In this document: piece after piece, positions 57,102-64,000 of the stretch
How the letters are laid out: the number at the start of each line of letters is the position of its first letter
Position numbering within the stretch: position 1 is the stretch's first letter
Assembly: GCF_043641665.1 (NCBI RefSeq)
Contig: NC_092199.1
Location: 18,308,070 to 18,372,069, forward strand
Direction: 5' to 3'
Source of the DNA: Enoplosus armatus
Taxonomy: Eukaryota; Chordata; Actinopteri; Centrarchiformes; Enoplosidae
Length of the DNA stretch: 64,000 nucleotides
Translations under genes and position numbers: made by a program
Notes under the pieces: model-generated
What the model saw: only the letters and a program-made list of their open reading frames with translations
The model's database searches: none
Told to the model about the DNA's origin: nothing

Positions 57102-60100
57102 ATGAGCGTCCCGCTTTACGCGCCGACCCCCATCCAGCCGTCTCACCCGACACCCTTCTACATCGAGGACATTCTGGGGAGGACTGCCACCTCCACCTCC
57201 TCTCCCTCTTCTTCTTCTTCTTCTTCTTCTTCCTCCTCCTCCTCGTCCTCCTCCTCCTCCTGCTCCGCTCCGGCCATCCCCACGCCGACTCTCCCGTCGC
57301 CCAACTCCTCCTTCACGAGCTTCATCTCGCCGTACCGGACGCCGATCTATGAGCCCACGCCGATCCACCCGGCGCTGTCTCACCACCACGCCGCCGCGGC
57401 GTTGACGGCGACGTACGCCTCCGCCGGGACTCTCGCGGGCTCCATCTACCCATTCCACCACCAGCACCACCGCTCCATGGGGGAGTACGCACAGGCGCTG
57501 CTGAGGCACGACCCTCTCGGTGAGTTGGGCAAGTTGTGCGTAAAACTCATCGGATATCGTTTAGAATGATGTTTTTGGGCACACACACATTCTCTCTCTC
57601 TCTTCATAGTGAATGTCATTTACAGAATCACGCAGGACAACATGCAGTCATGGTGTTTGTTTCCTCATGTGTGACTGTTCACCTCCTCAGTGCTTCAGGA
57701 ATCAAGATATATATATATATATATATTTTTTTTTTTACATATATCTTGTTGCATTTTCCATCATGCCTTATTGGCACTTTTTCCTCTGTGAGAAATCCCA
57801 ACGAATCGTGTCCATTTCGGCGCAAGAGAAATCAAACTCGGATGATGTGGCAGTAGAGGCAAACTTTCTTTTTTTACCCCTTGAAAACCTGCCCTCCTTC
57901 ACAAGCTCCGTTTCACTGCCAACGAAACCATTTTGCATAAATATATCACGCTTGGTTATGCATGCACATCGAACCGAAGACTAGTCTACAGTTAACATGC
58001 GGCCTGTATAAACACACACACACACACACACACACACGGTGTCAGGGCGAATTGACGTGAGTATTTGGGCCGTGTTCCCTTCTCAAGGCTTCAGGCTCAT
58101 CTCGGCCCCAGAGAAACCTTTTCTGCGCGGTGCCTGGCCACGCAACATGTGAGTCACGCACGTTGTTATTGTGACAGACATATTCTGGGCCACAATAGCA
58201 GCGGGCTTATCCATTCAGTCTGCTGCTGCTGGTGGTGATAGGGGGGTGGTGGTGGTGGTGGTGGTGTGGGGGGGGGGGTGGATGTATGGCAGCCTTGACT
58301 CTTTTTCCTGACTCCCATTGTTCTGAAACATCAGAGGAGCAAAGTCAGCCGGTGACTAAAACATATCTGGGCTCTAAATCACTTGTTATTTCACTGCTTT
58401 GTGTGTGTGTGTGTGTGTGTTTGTGTGTTTTCACACCAAATGCCCCCCCCCCCCCCCCCACAAAGAAGAAAACTATTCTAAATGCATGCAGATATACGTT
58501 TATTTCGCTTTGTTAGGTTCTTGATCACAACTTTTGTCAGATCCATCAGGGTCCATCATTGCGCACGCGTCGTTTAAACCCCCCCATGAAAGTTTTATTT
58601 TAAATAAAGGGGGGGGGGTCATCATATGTATACCCATTAGAGCCTAATAAATGGAGAGGGGGGGGGGGTCATGGACACAGGAGTCAGGGTTTAGATGCGG
58701 TGCGTCACATTATGTTGTTATTGGGATTTGAGAGTCTATGTTATTCTGCGGTTCGGGTTAGAGGCTGTGTGTGTGTGTGTGTGTGTGTGTGTGGGCTGGG
58801 TGAACAAGCCGGGGCCTTCTTTCTTTCTTTCTTTCTTTTTTCCGTTCATAGCGGAAGCCGTGAGCCTGTCGATAGGAGTAAATCTGGTTTCAGAAGCTGT
58901 TAAATGTTTTCCTGGCTCACCCCGGCCAGCCGCTTCCTCGGGAGCTCGCTGCACGCTGCTGATTATTTTATCGACATCCTCAATACAGACATATTCAGGA
59001 AACACTCGGCCTCTGATAGCCCGGGATCCGTTTTTCACATATTGTTGCACTTCCTCTTGCCTGGCCGGCGAGGATGTGGCTGACTTTCTTCATGGTTGGC
59101 GGCGAGAGAAGGAAAATAAAGCAAAACAGGGGCAGCATCGTCGAGCCCAGTGGGATCTTACCAGAAAGCACAGAAAGTCTCATTTAGAAGAGTTTATAGT
59201 AGGCTGCAATACATACATACATGTATATATATATATAGATATATATATAAAACAACCTACATTTTAGTTTTGCAAGGATTAGTCGGTGGAAAGAAAATGA
59301 GTTGCAAACTATTTAGATCACGGATAAATGTGAGGATTTGCTGCTTTTCTTTGGAAAGCGTGACGAGCACTTGTCACAATTTCTTTTTCCTGGCGTTTTA
59401 CAGACTAAACGATCGTCGATTAATCGGCAGATTGGTCGCTAATGGAAAGAGTCAGTCAGTTGGCAGCCCTGTATTCGCTCCCCCGGCCGGCCCCTTGTGA
59501 TGCGATGCGATGCGTCTGGAGACTGTGACACAAGCATCCAGCCTTGATATGGATTGATCAGATTAAAAAAAAAAAAAAATCTAGTAGACACATTCATTTT
59601 CTCGAATCTTTTATTCCATCGAAGCGCAATAAAAAGACAATTAAAACGCTGGGTTCTGGACTCAATCATTTGGGGTTAGTGACTTGATAAGCTTATCTTT
59701 ATTGTAGCCCGCTCTGAATATTCCCTTCCATTCGCTTCAGAGTGAAACATCAGCAAATACATAATAAATAAATAAAATATATATATATATTCCTTTGGAG
59801 AAAAAAAGAGCAATAAGGAGGCCTTTGACAGCAGTTTCGACCACAACAGATTTACAGTGTGAGGAGCAGGGGGACGCGAGCTTTTCTGTTGGTGGGGGCC
59901 GTCGCCTGTATCGTCACACCGCAAAGCAGGAAGCACGTGAAGCGGATATTTGGCCATAGTTTTCACTCTTGTCACGACCTTCCTTAAAAGACGGCGGTGC
60001 AGCGTGCAGGCCGGAGTGGGCCGCAGCCTCTACCTATTGTTTTTGCTAGGGTTGGGGGGGGGGGGGGGGGGAGACCAGGACAGCCCTGATTACCGTTGCG

Positions 60101-60637
60101 TCCTTTCTCCCAGATTAGACCCGCTCACCGACACGCGGAGCAAAACACTAGAAATAAATGGCCTAGTGCAATTCATTGCCCCCCCCCCCCCCCCCCCCCC
60201 CCCAATTCATCTGAAAAGGCCCGTTCCGTACTGGACAACGGAATAATGCCACATTGACCACATTCACGTAACAATGCGAATATAATAACATTCTGAATAA
60301 TAATCATAATCATGATAATATATCATGTGTTCCGGGGGGGGGGGGGGGGGGGGGGGTGGTCCCCAGCAAAAAAATAAATAAATTATAATTCCTAACAAAA
60401 AAAGTAAGAAAAAACAACAACAACAACAACAAACCTACAGATGGGGGGGGGGCGCTAGGACAACAATCTTCAAATGGGGGTCAGTTCAGGGCTGGTTTGA
60501 GAACCACTGCTGTCGATAATAGTGTGTGATGACCTGGATCTCTTCAAAGCGGGTTGTTTCCTCTGTATCTTCCTCCCCTTTTTTTCTTCTATCGTTCCAC
60601 ATTATTACGCGTTATTTAATTCCAGGTATATCTGTCA

Positions 60638-60676
<39 letters not shown>

Positions 60677-60905
60677 GAGCCGTCGGCCCCTGTTCCCTCC
60701 CTCTCCAAAAGGAAAACCTCTGCTGTGGACCCCCTTCATCCAGCGGCCCTTGCACAAACGAAAGGGCGGCCAGGTCCGGTTCTCGAACGACCAGACGATC
60801 GAGCTGGAGAAGAAGTTCGAGACGCAGAAATACCTCTCCCCCCCGGAGAGGAAGCGGCTGGCCAAGATGCTGCAGCTCAGCGAGAGGCAGGTGAGGCCGG
60901 GTCTG

Positions 60906-60956
<51 letters not shown>

Positions 60957-61455
60957 ATTGAAATAGGAGGCCCAGCATAGACCATCATTTCTTTTTCCAT
61001 TTTGTCTTTCAGGTTAAAACCTGGTTCCAAAATCGACGAGCGAAGTGGCGAAGACTAAAACAGGTGGGGTGTTTCGACTTATGCCACACAACCCTGTAAA
61101 TATGTTAAAATGATTTTTATTAACCAACGATGCAATTACATGTACGGGCTTCTTTATTCATAACGCGATCTGTTTCCATTTGCACCAGGAAAATCCTCAG
61201 GGGGTCAAGAGGGAGGTGGAGGATGACAGGAGTCATAAAGGAGACGAGACCACCAAGCCCTCCGGGATCCAGAGCCCGGAGCGCAGACACACAGTCCTGG
61301 CCTCCCCCGAGCTGGAGCAGGCGGACCGCTGCGTGCGCTCCGTGTCCCCGGCGCAGCAGCAGCAGCAGCCCCGCACAGAACTGGACTCTGACGTGTCAGA
61401 TGACACAGACCAGGAGCTGAACATAGAGGACGACGCCGAGTTCACACTGAACTGA
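57102..61455 (+). CDS. hhex: Haematopoietically expressed homeobox protein (Hhex/Prh)
   Basis: Homeodomain repressor for liver, thyroid, pancreas, endothelium and early blood. Exons: 57102-57519, 60712-60890, 61013-61063, 61189-61455, giving 304 residues (human 270) over four exons as in human. The N-terminal repression region is proline-rich and includes FYIEDILGR (19-27, Eh1-like) and SPYRTPIYEPTPIHPA. The homeodomain spans about residues 156-216, with QVKTWFQNRRAKWRRLKQ as recognition helix; the C-terminus is acidic (DVSDDTDQELNIEDDAEF). An 18-residue serine run (36-53, TCT/TCC repeat) has no human counterpart. The start lacks the MQ(F/Y)-PHP-type extension seen in other vertebrates; I saw no upstream in-frame ATG. 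Confidence 0.96.
60179..60203. repeat. Poly-C run in hhex intron 1
   Basis: About 25 consecutive C. Poly-G runs lie close by at 60054-60071 and 60334-60356. Confidence 0.9.
60345..60509. mobile_element. hAT-like element fragment in hhex intron 1
   Basis: The right end GGTTTGAGAACCACTG is a canonical hAT-type terminal repeat (CAGTGGTTCTCAAACC in reverse). The left end was not found; the interior is AAC/AT simple sequence and poly-G. Confidence 0.35.
60640..60671. repeat. (TA)n microsatellite just upstream of hhex exon 2
   Basis: Sixteen TA units ending 40 bases before exon 2. Confidence 0.9.
60908..60952. repeat. (CA)n microsatellite after the hhex exon 2 donor
   Basis: About 22 CA units starting 17 bases into intron 2, within a 122-base intron, so the repeat is over a third of the intron. 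Confidence 0.9.
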
Positions 61456-61644
61456 ACCCCTAAAGGCTCCACTCTGATGCTGGACCCACCCCGGGCATTC
61501 GGAGCTGGATGGTGGAGATCACCGGACAGTTCAGCCAGTTCAGCCCGGATGATAGACCGGTCCCTGGTGTAACACACACACCTCCCCAGTGCCTTCCACA
61601 CAGGACTTGTGTCGCTTGTGTTCTCTTTGTATATAACGCATCGC

Positions 61645-61684
<40 letters not shown>

Positions 61685-61854
61685 TGTGTGTGAGTGTGTG
61701 TGTCATGTTGATCCCTGTAAACTAGTCTCTCCTGTACTGTCCGTGGTTTTAGATGATAAACGCTCTTAAGTCTGCGGACCGCCGCCTTAAAAATGTGATA
61801 TTCCATTAAATAATCAATGTAGCGCAAACTGTGTTTTTTGTTTGGGTGGTGTCT

Positions 61855-61860
61855 AATAAA
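61855..61860 (+). terminator. hhex: Polyadenylation signal of hhex
   Basis: AATAAA 400 bases past the stop, with an upstream ATTAAA at about 61805. A TG microsatellite (61650-61678) lies in the 3-prime UTR. Confidence 0.6.
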
Positions 61861-61869
61861 TATTTTTTT

Positions 61870-62567
61870 GTGATAAGAGCAGAATTTGTCACGGTATGAT
61901 GTAGCGCAGCTGGGATCTGACGGTCAACTATTATTTTGTATTTCTTAAAACAATTGCACAGGGGGAGAAAAAAAAAAAGGAAATCACGCGGTGTTTTGAA
62001 TTATAGAAATTGTAGACTTGAATTCGGCAAAGAATTAAGAGTGAAAACAAATCAACCAACAAAAAAAAAATAAAAAAAATAGTAATTTAAAAAATAACAA
62101 GAAAAAAATGATATAAGCCTAAATAATCTGACACAGATGGTAAAATAATGACGTTAGTTAGTATAGCCTTAAATAAAAGTATTACAGTATAGTAACGCAT
62201 TTAACAAACGTGGTCCTCGTCTTTAAATCACAAGATGATTTGAGTTCACGGGGGAACATGCAAGCTTTAAGCAAGCTCATAAATAACGCGGCCGTAGTTG
62301 ATGGTCGTAAAATAGTCCGACCCGGTTGAGAAAGCAAGTGGCGTGGAGTGACACGCGGAGGGACTATTATTATTTGGCCCCTTTGAATAATATCCGATCA
62401 AAACAATTTCAACAGTTAATATTAATGTGTTGTAATTCAAGCATGACAAAATATGGTAAAATTGGATATTTTAACACCATCACATGAGATGGAAATGTGT
62501 TTTTTTTTTCTTCTTTGTAATAGAGGAATGGGTCGTAAAACCCGGAAATTAGTTGGCATTTTTACAC
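61870..62567. other. Intergenic DNA downstream of hhex
   Basis: AT-rich, with poly-A-rich patches. No gene or element recognised. Confidence 0.5.
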
Positions 62568-63190
62568 TTCCGGTTCCTTCTTCTCAAAGTCAGTGGGTTT
62601 TCTGAATGGTTTTTTTTTTGGTTAGATGCCTGAAATAAGCTTTTAACGTTTTGTTCGTTTTGTTCTACAACATAAAATACGTCAGTGAATTTTGAAGCTT
62701 TTACGTGTCTTTAAAAAAAGGCGGTTGCTAACAAGCGGCTAAATGAGACTACAGAGGTTGTCGCGGACGTTAAACGTCTTCACGCCGAAACACGGAAAGT
62801 CATCTACTCACTAGTCCCGCCTTTACAGCCTCGTTGTGTTTATACTCTGTATCTATCTGTCTATATATCTATATTTATCTATATTCTCTTCAAAGTGAAG
62901 CTCAGCGGTGGTGACGTTGAAGTGATGCGACCGTGGTGTAGTTCCTTTATAGCCTAACGTTAGCTTTTTACTTCTGCTGATTCCATTTACGCTTCAAAAA
63001 TCATAAAAGTGGTGTTCATTAGTGAAGATTATCACGCTGAACAAAAGGTGTAAGAATCATAAACTTTTGTTTTGCCGCAGAGTTTATTTTCTGCAATAAT
63101 CCAAAATCCCATGGAACAAATCCCACTGGCTTTTAGTGGAGGGAACCAGGGCGATGCTAACTTTCAAAAATACATCTTCCCTATTGGAAG
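62568..63190 (-). repeat. ~600-bp repeat family, reverse copy
   Basis: Reverse complement of 28578-29210 across its length: AAGTCAGTGGGTTTT, AGGCGGTTGCTAACAAGCGG, CATCTACTCACTAGTCC, GGTGGTGACGTTGAAGTGAT, AGTGGTGTTCATTAGTGAAG. It has an extra 16 bases (about 62924-62939) absent from the 28.6-kb copy. Confidence 0.7.
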
Positions 63191-63658
63191 ATCTCTATTG
63201 GAAGTAACTGGATCCTTTACTGAGACGAAAGTACTAATAAAACATTACAATACAATTCAACTTTTACTTTACTTACTTTCTTTGCTTACATGTCTGATGA
63301 ATTAATATTACCAACACAGTCATGTGTATTCAGAATGTATATTTAATGTATAGCTGGTCAAGTTAATTTTACTTACTTAATATATTACTATGTAGTTAAG
63401 TCTATAAAAAAAAAAAAAAAAGGCAGCAACGTTTACAAGTTGATCATAGGTCATTTTCAAACTAAAAAAGTAATCCGCAACACTGATATGGAACTTGATT
63501 GTTAGATGCTCCAAAGCGGTGGACGTTATGTCGGCCCTCCTCTCATGGATTACTAGAACCCGATCCCTGCCATAACAATCTGCAACAGAAGCATCCGATT
63601 GGTGGAGTTTGGACAGGAAGCTGTGCCCGCCTGCAGGCACCAGCTCTCAGGCTCGGTC
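63191..63658. other. Intergenic DNA
   Basis: No exon or clear element; includes a poly-A run at about 63406-63421. Confidence 0.45.
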
Positions 63659-63666
63659 CTCTACTG

Positions 63667-63953
63667 CAGTGGTTCTGAAAAAACGTTTACACGTCGCGGA
63701 CCCCTAAACTGACACAAGTTAGACCACGGACCCCCATTTGATTAGATCCCCCCTCAACGGATTTTCGCTTTAAGATGTTTTACTACAGAAAGTGTATGAA
63801 ACCCATGACCCAGATAGTCATACATTCTGTCACTGTGTTTCTTATGGATGGAATTAAAGTGAAAATAAATGATTCCCCCCTTCTTTTTTTCTTTTTTTTT
63901 TGCTGGGGGACCCCCCTGGAACCCCTCAAGACACCCTTCTTTGAGAACCACTG
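63667..63953. mobile_element. hAT-like MITE with perfect 8-bp target duplication
   Basis: The 287-bp element begins CAGTGGTTCTGAAA and ends TTTGAGAACCACTG, inverted ends differing at one base. It is bracketed by identical CTCTACTG copies (63659-63666 and 63954-63961). Sub-terminal CGCGGACCCCTAAA and GGGGGACCCCC blocks are typical of fish Charlie-like MITEs. No coding capacity. Confidence 0.85.
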
Positions 63954-64000
63954 CTCTACTGTGTGTCTTTATTTCACAAATAGCCACATTTTTGATTTAC

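Noticed and set aside
57063..57509. 148-codon Arg/Gly-rich open frame antisense to hhex exon 1
   Set aside because: It is the mirror of the serine/proline-rich hhex codons (polyserine becomes an Arg/Gly-rich run). No independent support.

Overview
This window is nuclear DNA from a ray-finned fish, most likely a percomorph (spiny-rayed) teleost. The evidence is intron-rich vertebrate genes, dense CA/TG microsatellites, long poly-G/C runs, L2-type LINE debris and several short interspersed elements of kinds common in percomorph genomes. There are no operons, insertion sequences, CRISPR arrays or bacterial genes. Gene models were made by reading exons against GT/AG splice sites and closing the reading frame across every junction. 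No alignment or search could be run, so family names rest on recognition of conserved protein sequence.

Layout, left to right: the 3-prime end of a B30.2/SPRY gene (1-141, +); LINE debris; rfng, Radical fringe (4684-11512, +, 8 coding exons); dcxr, L-xylulose reductase (15400-20923, +, 8 exons); rac3, a Rho-family GTPase (32909 down to 24875, -, 6 exons); lrrc45, a centrosomal linker protein (45446 down to 36002, -, 17 coding exons); trub1, a pseudouridine synthase (46805-51537, +, 8 exons); and hhex, a homeobox repressor (57102-61455, +, 4 exons). Downstream of hhex there is only repeat-rich intergenic DNA. All six complete models close in frame at lengths close to, or explicably different from, their human orthologues.

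The order and relative orientation rfng-dcxr-rac3-lrrc45 match the human 17q25.3 block. In human, LRRC45 is followed by CENPX; here it is followed head-to-head by trub1 and then hhex, both on human 10q. A synteny junction therefore lies in the 1.36 kb lrrc45/trub1 gap. The genes are not a pathway: they cover Notch glycosylation (rfng), carbonyl/xylulose reduction (dcxr), actin signalling (rac3), centrosome cohesion (lrrc45), RNA modification (trub1) and endoderm/haematopoietic transcription (hhex).

The most informative non-genic features are short inverted-repeat transposons. Three hAT-like copies still carry 8-bp target duplications. A TTAA-flanked family has one insertion at 33373-33718 whose unfilled counterpart is preserved about 1.3 kb away, on the other side of rac3 exon 1. 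An element of about 600 bp occurs in opposite orientations near 28.6 kb and 62.6 kb. I found no evidence of a wholly new biological system. The best leads are regulatory or structural: an upstream-ORF cluster in the rfng leader, a polyserine tract in Hhex, microsatellites next to many splice sites, and the new lrrc45/trub1 promoter pair.
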